A program made the translations under genes and the position numbers. From JAAFHN01 sp031421855 (lineage in GTDB: Bacteria; Pseudomonadota; Gammaproteobacteria; Burkholderiales; Burkholderiaceae_C), in NCBI GenBank assembly GCA_031421855.1, contig JANOPN010000029.1, forward strand, positions 1 through 9,143: DNA of 9,143 bases. Direction: 5' to 3'. Below the pieces are notes generated by a model. That model did not search any database. It saw only the letters and a list, made by a program, of their open reading frames with translations, and was not told the DNA's origin. Below, piece after piece: positions 1 through 5,433 of the stretch; position 1 is the first letter of the stretch, and each line of letters starts with the position of its first letter.

Positions 1-795
1 GACACGACCCAAAGCATCCAAATTGACTCCAAAGAGCAATTTGTGGGTCTGCAAGCCTTCGCTCACGAGTTCACGCCGCAAATGGCCGCTCGCGTGCAAG
101 CCTACAAAGGCGAGCGACCGATTTTTGATTTGTGCAACATCGACGAAGAGATCAACCGAGCCTTGGGTCGGCGGGTTGACCTCAAGTCGGGCGGCTACTT
201 GATCATCGACCAAACCGAAGCCCTGACAACGATGGATGTCAACACCGGCGGCTTTGTCGGTGCGCGCAACTTCGACGACACGATATTCAAGACCAATTTG
301 GAGGCTGCGCACACCATCGCACGCCAACTGCGCCTGCGCAACCTGGGCGGCATCATCATTTGCGACTTCATTGACATGACACGCAGCGACCACCAAGACG
401 CGGTTTTGGCTGAGTTTCGCAAGCAGCTCGCCAAAGATCGCGTCAAAACATCGGTCAGCGGGTTTTCGCAGCTGGGTTTGGTCGAACTCACCCGCAAACG
501 CACCCGTGAGTCGCTCGCGCACCAATTGTGCGAGCCGTGCCCGGCCTGCCAAGGGCGTGGGCAAGTCAACACCGCCCGAACGGTCGCCTACAACATCTTG
601 CGCGAGATCTTGCGCGAAGCCCGCCAATTCAACCCCAGAGAGTTTCGCGTCATCGCCAACCCCAAAGTCGTTGAAACCCTGCTCGACGAAGAAAACCAAC
701 ACCTCGCAGGCCTATCTGACTTCATCGGCAAACCCATCAGCCTCCAATCTGAGAACGCCATGAGCCAAGAGCAGTACGACATCGTGCTGATGTGA
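1..795 (+). CDS. rng: Ribonuclease G, C-terminal part (5' end outside window)
   Basis: RNase G is an endoribonuclease of the RNase E/G family that matures 16S rRNA and takes part in mRNA decay in the cytoplasm. The reading frame is open from base 1, so the N-terminal S1 domain and start codon lie outside the window; 264 residues remain. The DNase I-like catalytic region is clear: MDVNTGG (codons 78-84) and CDFIDM (codons 121-126) carry the two metal-binding aspartates known from the family (Asp79 and Asp125 here). The zinc-link cysteines follow in CEPCPACQGRG (codons 177-187; CPAC is codons 180-183). The protein ends about 80 residues after the zinc link, in EQYDIVLM, without the long degradosome-scaffold tail of RNase E, which favours RNase G. 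The last 79 bp recur in diverged form at 4444-4521. Confidence 0.95.
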   Translation, partial: DTTQSIQIDSKEQFVGLQAFAHEFTPQMAARVQAYKGERPIFDLCNIDEEINRALGRRVDLKSGGYLIIDQTEALTTMDVNTGGFVGARNFDDTIFKTNLEAAHTIARQLRLRNLGGIIICDFIDMTRSDHQDAVLAEFRKQLAKDRVKTSVSGFSQLGLVELTRKRTRESLAHQLCEPCPACQGRGQVNTARTVAYNILREILREARQFNPREFRVIANPKVVETLLDEENQHLAGLSDFIGKPISLQSENAMSQEQYDIVLM

Positions 796-1262
796 CGCTG
801 CAGGGGTTTGTTGAATCCAGGTATCACGTCAAAACGACCTCTGGTCCACGGACTCAGTCGAAGGCGTCAATCTGGGTTTGTCTCCGGCTGATGTTCTATG
901 GTTTCGGCAGGGGCAGTCCAACGCTTCAGGCGCTGAGGCGCAGAGAGCCCTGAAGAGGGCGATTGATGACGTGTTCAAGTGCTTTTGGAACCTTGATAAG
1001 TGAATTCATTGGGCACGTTGATATAACTAATGGAGTGAAGCCAGATGTCAAAACAAGCGGAGATGTGTGAATGCAAGACCTGGCACCACTGACTTTGTTG
1101 AAATGACGGCACGAAGTACCGACACGACGCTCACGGGAATCCTCCCAGGTCGTCGGCACACGGTGCAAATGCAAAAGCTATTTCCAGAAAACTTGCCACC
1201 ACAAAACCAGGCTTGTCCCACAACCGGTTCAGATCGCGGCAAGCGCGATCTAACCATATTCG
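796..1262. other. Gene-poor stretch downstream of rng
   Basis: I see no convincing gene here. Short frames on both strands have no recognisable domains. The stretch holds a long copy of the dispersed repeat (910-1025) and, close to the abi stop codon, a perfect hairpin AGATCGCG-gcaag-CGCGATCT at 1231-1251. That hairpin has no U-tract in either direction. It lies where the attC site of the abi cassette should be, so it may be part of a decayed attC arm or a transcript-end structure. No further cassette gene could be recognised. Confidence 0.5.
910..1025 (+). repeat. Dispersed repeat, copy E (long form)
   Basis: This copy aligns with the reverse complement of 3168-3286 over nearly its whole length. 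A GGGGCAGTYCAACGC block is followed by AGGCGCTGAGG(G)CGCAGAGAG, then CTGRAGAGGG, then the shared tail around GAATTCATTGGG. The tail also matches the shorter copies at 3406-3456, 4550-4602 and 7974-8019. It is the most diverged tail of the five. It starts about 115 bp after the rng stop codon. Confidence 0.7.
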
Positions 1263-1275
1263 TTAGGCCTCATTC
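1261..1275. repeat. Left arm of 15-bp inverted repeat with integron core site (GTTAGGC / GCCTAAC)
   Basis: CGTTAGGCCTCATTC here is the exact reverse complement of 2064-2078. On the minus strand it reads GAATGAGGCCTAACG and contains the R''-type consensus RYYYAAC of an attC site, with the abi stop codon TAA inside it. This is the arrangement seen at the 3' end of integron cassettes. A canonical downstream R' box (GTTRRRY) to close the attC is not clear; GTTGTGG (minus strand, 1219-1225) is a poor candidate. Confidence 0.7.
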
Positions 1276-2045
1276 TTGCGCGCGAGGTAGTTTCCAGTCG
1301 CCGCGGCCACCGAAACCACCAACTCAGCCTCCGCGTAGGTGGGTTCGCGCCCTTCGCGGATGTGCCGTGCATTCTCTGAAGCGAAACCCCAAAGCTTGGT
1401 AATCGCTTCGTCAAGAGGGCGAGGGATCAAATTTCCGTGTCGTTTGATGATGTCGCCAAGCGTTGCCTTCTCGTCGCGGCAGGCACTGCGTGCGACACAT
1501 TCCAGTGATGCCATCGCATGTTGGATGGCACCCGTAACGTCGGGCGTTGGACGGCGCGAGAGGTCTGATACGGCCTCGCGAAGTTCGTTCGCAGCGGTAG
1601 GCAATCCAGCATCCTTTAGTGCGTCACCGGTTTCAGTTAGCGAGCGTTCAAGTGTGTGTGGACCACGAACGGTTATGGCTGCTTCGTCAAGTTTCCAGCC
1701 AATACCTTGCTCGGCGAAGTACTCGTTGATTTCAGTCTCGAATTTCAATGGATCGGGAACCTGGCCGGCAATGGCCTCGATCACGTCATAGACCCGGTAC
1801 CAAGCGCACTCTTTCAAGAGATTTCGCACCTCGGTATCGATATTCGGGTATTCGGACCAGTTGTCACCTTCGGGGCTAACTTTAAGAACCTTGCAGACCA
1901 GTTCGCGCAATGTCTTCGGACGGTAGCCCGCGTCGTAGGCCAGCAGGACGAGCACTCCACGCAGCTGGCGAGGCGCGTCCTCGCGGATCGTGATCTCGGC
2001 TTCGTTCAGGCGATGGTAGCCATGTCGTTTGGAGAAGTCAGACAT
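1263..2045 (-). CDS. Abortive-infection-type protein (AbiJ_NTD4 plus HEPN-like C-terminus), likely integron cassette
   Basis: This is a 260-residue protein. Residues 1-115 read like the AbiJ N-terminal domain 4: FSKRHGYH at the start, then EITIREDAP, LRELVCKVL, and NWSEYPNI followed by CAWYRVYDVIEAI. Residues 150-257 resemble the helical C-terminal domain common in Abi proteins, with TLGDIIKRHGN, WGFASENARH and a final helix ending in NYLARK. Such domains are often HEPN-related; a canonical Rx4-6H motif is not obvious. A role in abortive phage defence is inferred from the family, not shown. I prefer the ATG at 2045 (MSDFSKRHG) to the TTG nine bases upstream; no strong ribosome binding site is visible. 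The TAA stop lies inside GCCTAAC, and a perfect 15-bp inverted repeat flanks the gene, as expected for an integron gene cassette. Confidence 0.82.
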   Translation of the reverse strand: MSDFSKRHGYHRLNEAEITIREDAPRQLRGVLVLLAYDAGYRPKTLRELVCKVLKVSPEGDNWSEYPNIDTEVRNLLKECAWYRVYDVIEAIAGQVPDPLKFETEINEYFAEQGIGWKLDEAAITVRGPHTLERSLTETGDALKDAGLPTAANELREAVSDLSRRPTPDVTGAIQHAMASLECVARSACRDEKATLGDIIKRHGNLIPRPLDEAITKLWGFASENARHIREGREPTYAEAELVVSVAAATGNYLARKNEA

Positions 2046-2063
2046 GATGGGCAAGTGGTATTT

Positions 2064-2078
2064 GAATGAGGCCTAACG
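2064..2078. repeat. Right arm of 15-bp inverted repeat, cassette start
   Basis: On the minus strand this arm reads CGTTAGGCCTCATTC, with GTTAGGC fitting the integron crossover consensus GTTRRRY. It lies 18 bp upstream of the abi ATG. In a cassette, the first bases after the crossover G are complementary to the R'' box at the other end of the same cassette, which is exactly the relation to 1261-1275. Confidence 0.7.
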
Positions 2079-2172
2079 TTGGAGGTCACCGGCAAAAAAG
2101 GGCTCACCCAAGAACCCAACGAGGCACGGTGACGAGCTGCCCTTTTTTGTCCGGTTGAGTGACCTGTTATGG
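2071..2172 (-). other. attC-like recombination site between the two cassette genes
   Basis: This is a 102-bp imperfect palindrome. On the minus strand it begins with CCATAAC (a degenerate RYYYAAC that contains the TAA stop of the membrane-protein gene) and ends with a perfect GTTAGGC. Paired blocks inside are AGGTCA/TGACCT, CCGG/CCGG and an 11-bp arm CAAAAAAGGGC (2093-2103) with GCCCTTTTTTG (2139-2149). One arm carries an extra unpaired base next to CCGG, like the extrahelical base of folded attC sites. Length falls in the range known for attC (about 55-141 bp). The same structure might also terminate transcription, but the 35-base loop is large for that. Confidence 0.65.
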
Positions 2173-2904
2173 TGCATCAATCTTAGTCAGGGTAACGCCT
2201 CCTGAACCTGTCTTTGTGTCAACCTTGCGCCAAAGACCGTATGAAGCTATCGCGGAGCCGCTCACTATGACTACCGCAAACCAATCCACTGGCGCCTCGA
2301 GTCTTAAGGGCCAAACTTGAAACGCGATCAAAGCGAGCCAAACGAACGCCACGTACACACGTACCAATAGGTTTACCTTGGTGACGGAAATCGGAACCGA
2401 TGGCGAAATGACACCGAAAAGTGGTTTTGAATCGCGATGAATCACGGCTCCGAACAACGGTCCAAAGTGTTCACATTCAAGCAGAGCGACGTGTTGCTCC
2501 CAATTCTCTTGCCAAAACTTGCTTCCTTGGTTTAGGCGATACCACGCGACACTAAGTACGAACCCAACACATGCGAGGCAAAGAGCGGCAAGCGGCTTCT
2601 TATCAGCATCCACGGCAAAATAGCCCGCAAATGCTGCGGCGATCATGACCCATAGGTAGGCGGTCTGCTGCCAGTAGAGAGAAATTTCAAACTTTCTTGT
2701 GTCGAGCGCAGTGACGATTGCCCTGTCTGCGAAACTGGTGAAGTCCTTCGGCGTTATCACATTGGCTGCAAACTGCTTTCTGTATTCGTCGGCGGTCATG
2801 CTGTCCTCGTATCTAGTGCGCCATAACGTAATGTCCCCCGCAAAACCTGCGAAATATTCCGGGCGTTGCAGTTGATATAGTTCATTCGAACGATCATAAG
2901 CCAT
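2167..2904 (-). CDS. Four-helix membrane protein, RipA/SLATT-like, likely first integron cassette
   Basis: This is a 245-residue integral membrane protein of unknown function. Hydrophobic segments lie at about 81-99, 104-121, 178-199 and 206-224. Between the two helix pairs is a cytoplasmic-looking stretch with a distinctive motif (WYRLNQGSKFWQENWEQH, 121-138) followed by LLECEHFGPLFG and ISVTKVNLL. This resembles membrane proteins annotated as RipA-like or SLATT-like, families that often occur in accessory or conflict loci; I cannot decide which. Cells of the family sense or act at the membrane, but no function should be assumed. ATG at 2904 is the only plausible start; no clear ribosome binding site. 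The gene reads away from the integrase remnant, and its stop overlaps an attC-like site, so I infer a cassette in first position. Confidence 0.75.
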   Translation of the reverse strand: MAYDRSNELYQLQRPEYFAGFAGDITLWRTRYEDSMTADEYRKQFAANVITPKDFTSFADRAIVTALDTRKFEISLYWQQTAYLWVMIAAAFAGYFAVDADKKPLAALCLACVGFVLSVAWYRLNQGSKFWQENWEQHVALLECEHFGPLFGAVIHRDSKPLFGVISPSVPISVTKVNLLVRVYVAFVWLALIAFQVWPLRLEAPVDWFAVVIVSGSAIASYGLWRKVDTKTGSGGVTLTKIDAP

Positions 2905-2926
2905 TGATAGAAAAAAAAATTGATTT

Positions 2927-2946
2927 TACTGTATAAAAATACAGTT
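2927..2946 (+). promoter_or_regulatory. LexA (SOS) box upstream of the integrase remnant
   Basis: TACTGTATAAAAATACAGTT matches the proteobacterial LexA operator, with CTG-N10-CAG spacing exact (CTG 2929-2931, CAG 2942-2944). It lies 12 bp before the intI ATG, and a -10-like TATAAA (2932-2937) lies inside it, so bound LexA would cover the promoter. LexA control of intI promoters is established for many integrons. Confidence 0.8.
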
Positions 2947-2958
2947 TTCATTCTAGCG

Positions 2959-3135
2959 ATGAAACCCAGCAGGTCAGCAGGCGTCCCAATCCCCCTCAAA
3001 TCGACCCGATTGTTGGATCAAGTTCGCGAGCGCATTCTTTACCTGAATTGCAGTCTGAGCACCGTGGAGCAGAAGATGGGGTCGAGTCTAAAATTTGAAG
3101 GGCAGAAGTTGCCAAGTCCGGTTTTTGGTCAATAG
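2959..3135 (+). pseudogene. intI: Truncated integron integrase (IntI N-terminus)
   Basis: From the ATG at 2959 the frame encodes a stretch (residues 10-29) rich in IntI N-terminal signature: IPLKSTRLLDQVRERILYL followed by NCSLST. This parallels the start of class 1 IntI (PLRSVKVLDQLRERIRYL then HYSLRT). Homology stops near residue 38 (about 3072); the next 20 codons are unrelated and end at TAG 3133-3135. A full IntI tyrosine recombinase is about 320-340 residues, so the core-binding remainder and the whole catalytic domain with its Arg/His/Tyr residues are gone. The gene cannot encode a recombinase. It is divergent from the two cassette-like genes, the normal integron layout. Only 54 bp separate it from the first cassette gene, short for a complete attI site, and I found no clear attI crossover. 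Confidence 0.78.
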
Positions 3136-3167
3136 ATTGGTGTTTGAATGGTTTCGGATCTAACCAC

Positions 3168-3286
3168 AATTGATAGCAACAAACTCAATGGATCCGGTGA
3201 CCAAGTGCCAAAAAGCACTGGAAATCCCAAAAACCCTCTCCAGAACTCTCTGCGCCCTCAGCGCCTCTGCGTTGAACTGCCCCCCA
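3168..3286 (-). repeat. Dispersed repeat, copy A (long form)
   Basis: On the minus strand this copy contains the GGGGCAGTTCAACGC block, the AGGCGCTGAGGGCGCAGAGAG block and the tail TGGCACTTGGTCACCGGATC followed by CATTGAGTTTGTTGCTATC. It matches 910-1025 over its full length, and its tail matches the three short copies. Confidence 0.75.
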
Positions 3287-3334
3287 ACCATCACGCAAAC
3301 CGGCATCTGCCAATCTGCAAGGTGCTGGCATCAA

Positions 3335-3363
3335 CCTGGATTGCCCCCTTCGCGGCAATGACG
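3335..3363 (-). repeat. dRS3/'PAKAGI'-like small palindromic repeat
   Basis: The minus strand reads CGTCATTGCCGCGAAG then GGGGCAATCCAGG, close to the widespread repeat built on ATTCCC-N8-GGGAAT within CGTCATTCCCGCGAAAGCGG. The arms here are changed to ATTGCC (3340-3345 reversed) and GGCAAT (3354-3359), still complementary. Confidence 0.6.
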
Positions 3364-3405
3364 GCGCGAATGGCATGGTTGATGACGTGCCGAGTGATTT
3401 CGCGA

Positions 3406-3456
3406 AATTGATAGCAATAAACCCAATGAATCCGGCGACCAAGTGCAGAAAAGTCA
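3406..3456 (-). repeat. Dispersed repeat, copy B
   Basis: The minus strand shows CTGCACTTGGTCGCCGGATT followed by CATTGGGTTTATTGCTATC, aligned with copies A, C and D with only a few differences. It lies about 120 bp from copy A in the same orientation. Confidence 0.75.
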
Positions 3457-3636
3457 TTGAATTGATGCGCAATGAACCCATTGGAGTTGTTTTTGACTCA
3501 ACTCCTGAAGCTGCCAAAACTTTGTCAATTCAGCCATGTCTTTGCCCAGTTTTTGGGGGCAAGTTTTGCATTGCGAAAAATAGCAGCGTAGATCCAGTCT
3601 CGGCAACCCGGGTTCGATTGAATTCCTTGATGGGCT

Positions 3637-3655
3637 GTGCGATGTCACATCGCAC
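3637..3655. promoter_or_regulatory. 19-bp palindrome, possible operator
   Basis: GTGCGATGT-C-ACATCGCAC has perfect 9-bp arms around one base. Related pieces occur nearby: GGCGATGTCGATAGCAC (starting near 3669) and CATCGCACAG (near 3712). It lies about 120 bp beyond the toxin stop, with no gene start close by, so an operator role is a guess. Confidence 0.3.
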
Positions 3656-3778
3656 GTCGATCTGTTTGGGCGATGTCGATAGCACATTGATGCTGTTGTG
3701 TGCCTTTTGTCATCGCACAGCTCGGCTGACTTGGAACTGCAGAATTCACCGACGCAAAGTGTCCGGTGGAGTGACCAA

Positions 3779-4081
3779 CTATCGCGCGCGTTCATTCGGC
3801 CAACGTCGAGGATTCCGCGCATTGTGAATGACGGCCAACACCTGAACTAGATCGTTCTCGACCGTGTAAAAGACACCGTATGGGAACCGCGGCAAAAGTG
3901 TGCGGCGTACGCGCGGGGCAATTTCTGTGTACGACAGAGGAACTTGCACGAGGCGCTTAAGCTGAAGTTCAAAAGCCAACTCAAATTCAGAGCCTAGCCC
4001 TTGAATTTGGCCTTCATACCAATCGATTGCTTCACCAATTTCGCGAACGGCCCGACCAGAAAACTTTAAGCGGTACGCCAC
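3779..4081 (-). CDS. RelE/ParE-family toxin of a type II toxin-antitoxin pair
   Basis: This is a 100-residue basic protein with the ParE/RelE fold signature: MAYRLKFSGRAVREI at the start, an amphipathic helical region with AIDWYE and GLGSEFELAF, then LLPRFPYGVFYTVEND and the last strand VQVLAVIHNARNPRRW. Family members act in the cytoplasm as gyrase poisons (ParE) or ribosome-dependent mRNases (RelE); the sequence does not settle which. I chose the GTG at 4081: it gives the standard family start and has GAAGAG just upstream. A TTG at 4117 would add 12 atypical residues. It overlaps the antitoxin gene by 16 bp, so the two are probably co-translated. Confidence 0.88.
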   Translation of the reverse strand: MAYRLKFSGRAVREIGEAIDWYEGQIQGLGSEFELAFELQLKRLVQVPLSYTEIAPRVRRTLLPRFPYGVFYTVENDLVQVLAVIHNARNPRRWPNERAR

Positions 4082-4299
4082 GAGCCACTCTTCAGATGTG
4101 CCTTCACCTGATCCCAAGAATAACCGGCCTCTGGGTTTCGCTCAAAGTCGGCCAAACGCGATTGGAGCTCGGTCTTTAGCTCAGGTGACACCTCGATGTC
4201 GTTAGGAAAGGCGGCAATGCTCTCCCAAATCACTTCAACGAGCTGAATGCGCTCCTGCACAGGCAGTTCCAAAATATCAGAAACAGAAATTTGGTTCAT
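4066..4299 (-). CDS. Addiction-module antitoxin (Unstab_antitox/PF09720-like)
   Basis: This is a 77-residue acidic protein. It begins with SVSDILELPVQERIQLVEVI followed by WESIAA, the hallmark of the small addiction-module family, and ends with a segment carrying NPEAGYSWDQVKAHL. It would bind and neutralise the RelE/ParE toxin encoded immediately downstream and probably represses the shared promoter. The ATG at 4299 is chosen because it gives the family's normal N-terminus; a longer frame to 4401 adds 34 residues with no family match. There is no Shine-Dalgarno sequence before this ATG. The likely promoter would start transcription only a few bases upstream, so translation may be leaderless. 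Confidence 0.88.
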   Translation of the reverse strand: MNQISVSDILELPVQERIQLVEVIWESIAAFPNDIEVSPELKTELQSRLADFERNPEAGYSWDQVKAHLKSGSWRTA

Positions 4300-4308
4300 G
4301 GAGTGCAG

Positions 4309-4337
4309 ATTATCACGGAAGCGCGTCTGCTCGTAAA
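4309..4337 (-). promoter_or_regulatory. Candidate promoter of the toxin-antitoxin operon
   Basis: On the minus strand, TTTACG (4332-4337, 4 of 6 to the -35 consensus) and GATAAT (4309-4314, 5 of 6 to the -10 consensus) are separated by 17 bp. The expected start is near 4302, directly before the antitoxin ATG at 4299. Confidence 0.45.
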
Positions 4338-4443
4338 CGTTTGAGCGAAGCTGGTTCCACCGTCCGGACGCCAAGCGCAAGCAATGAGAGATGTACACCA
4401 CGCGTATGGCTTGGGCTTGATGGCTTGGAGTTGGTGCTCAGCG

Positions 4444-4521
4444 TGACTTCATCGGCAAACCCGTCAGCGTTCAATTTGAGAACGCCATGAGCCCGAGCAG
4501 TGCGACACGGTGTTGATTTGA
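4444..4521 (+). pseudogene. Displaced copy of the rng 3' end
   Basis: By hand alignment this 78-bp piece matches the last 79 bp of rng (717-795) at about 68 of 79 positions, starting TGACTTCATCGGCAAACCC and ending at the same TGA. A single-base deletion after GAGCC breaks the frame. If the base is restored, the end reads EQCDTVLI compared with EQYDIVLM in rng. Several differences are silent or conservative, as between genes of related species. It is in direct orientation to rng and has no rng sequence before it. Confidence 0.85.
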
Positions 4522-4549
4522 GGGGGTTTTAGAGCATTTTGGGCCAAAT

Positions 4550-4602
4550 TTGATGACTTTTTGGCACTTGGTCTGCGTATCTATTGAGTTCGTTGCTATG
4601 AA
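4550..4602 (+). repeat. Dispersed repeat, copy C
   Basis: TTTTTGGCACTTGGTC followed by TATTGAGTTCGTTGCTATG aligns with the other copies. It lies 28 bp after the displaced rng end, just as copy E lies downstream of the intact rng end. Confidence 0.7.
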
Positions 4603-4647
4603 GTTTGAATAAATTTCGGGGTCGCTTCGTGTGCAAACTGTGTAGGT

Positions 4648-5421
4648 TCAAGGCAAACAGCCGTCTTGAAGCATTGATTTCTCGGCCAGCCGTTTGCGCA
4701 ATGGGTCGCGCAGCTGCAGCACGGGGTTTGCTCCGCCTGCTTTTTGGTTGGGGGCGATCAAGCGAATGGTGAGTGCGGCTGGGGGATCGTTCGGTTTGGC
4801 AACGATCAAGAACGCTGACAGCGCGCTTTGCTCTGCCGAGCATCTCGAGTCGCCCCCGTGGCGCGAACCGGCCTCTAACGCGTTGAGCAAGGCAATGGCC
4901 AACCCGCAAGCTTTTGGCGTGTTCACATAAGCGGCGAGCGAGTTGTTGAGTACATCTTCGCTTGCCAGCATGTTCCCCTGGACAGTGACGCCTGTCGCCG
5001 TTCCAGCGCCGCGCGAGTTCGCTGTCAAATAGCCGGTGAAGCTGTCAACGGACGGTTTGCCGTCTCGAAGCACGGCGACGCCGTACTGACGGAGTTGTCG
5101 GACGATGAAGAAGCTGTCGTCGACGTTCGGCGACGTGATCGCCTCGATGACTGCATCGGCTGGGCTGCCGCCACGAATCATGGTGCTTGCGTGATCGCGG
5201 GCTTGGTCGCTGGTTAACCCTTGAGCAACGACGGCCCCTTTGCCTGGGACGACCCGGGCGATCACGGCAACATCGGCCCCGCAGGTGGCGCCTGCTGCGC
5301 CGACTTCGCCGGTTTGGGCGTCGACCGCGACAACACTCCATGTCGCATGCGCAGCCACGGGCAAGGTGGCCGCCGTCCAGGTTGTCAAGGCCAACACCAA
5401 GCATTTCAACCGCGATTTCAT
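4648..5421 (-). CDS. Secreted DUF1028 protein, Ntn-hydrolase-like
   Basis: This is a 257-residue protein. Residues 1-26 form a signal peptide: MKSR, a hydrophobic core, then VAAHA before the predicted cut. The rest matches DUF1028: TWSVVAVDAQTGEVGAAGAT at the mature start, a TSDQARDHA region, and near the C-terminal part the conserved ALEAG and GGDSRCSAEQSA. DUF1028 is placed among N-terminal-nucleophile hydrolases (from memory of Pfam); cutting after AHA would expose Thr27, the expected nucleophile. The substrate is unknown and the location is probably periplasmic. The ATG at 5421 is chosen over a start 32 codons upstream because it begins the signal peptide and follows an AGGAG ribosome binding site by 6 bases. 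It lies 118 bp downstream of the AraC-type gene on the same strand. Confidence 0.85.
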   Translation of the reverse strand: MKSRLKCLVLALTTWTAATLPVAAHATWSVVAVDAQTGEVGAAGATCGADVAVIARVVPGKGAVVAQGLTSDQARDHASTMIRGGSPADAVIEAITSPNVDDSFFIVRQLRQYGVAVLRDGKPSVDSFTGYLTANSRGAGTATGVTVQGNMLASEDVLNNSLAAYVNTPKACGLAIALLNALEAGSRHGGDSRCSAEQSALSAFLIVAKPNDPPAALTIRLIAPNQKAGGANPVLQLRDPLRKRLAEKSMLQDGCLP

Positions 5422-5433
5422 AGCGTCTCCTGA

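Larger units (their letters stand above)
3136..3778. other. Gene-poor repeat-rich stretch behind the integrase remnant
   Basis: Frames exist on both strands (for example plus-strand 3375-3827) but run through repeat copies and show no recognisable domain, so I do not call a gene. Contents: two dispersed-repeat copies (3168-3286 and 3406-3456), a dRS3-like palindrome (3335-3363), a 7-bp hairpin GGAGTTG/CAACTCC (3483-3505) and a 19-bp near-perfect palindrome (3637-3655). Confidence 0.5.
4300..4647. other. Intergenic stretch between the antitoxin and DUF1028 genes
   Basis: It holds the candidate toxin-antitoxin promoter (4309-4337), the displaced rng 3' fragment (4444-4521) and dispersed-repeat copy C (4550-4602). 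I see no gene in it and no clear terminator. Confidence 0.5.

Noticed and set aside
1067..1402. Plus-strand 111-residue frame spanning the abi 3' end
   Set aside because: It overlaps the abi gene antisense and crosses the core site, with no domain.
2093..2149. Bidirectional intrinsic terminator at the A6/T6 arms
   Set aside because: The 35-base loop is too large and the U-run lies inside the stem. The core sites at both ends favour an attC reading, though some terminator effect is possible.
910..3286. CRISPR array made of the recurring repeats
   Set aside because: Copies are far apart, unevenly spaced, in both orientations and of different lengths, and no cas genes are present.
3595..3635. 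tRNA-like fragment (GGTTCGATT near 3611)
   Set aside because: The T-loop-like string has no matching stem, and no acceptor or anticodon arms can be formed around it.
3375..3827. 150-residue plus-strand open frame
   Set aside because: It runs through dispersed-repeat copy B and the palindrome region and overlaps the toxin gene end. It has no recognisable domain, and its composition is unlike the real genes.
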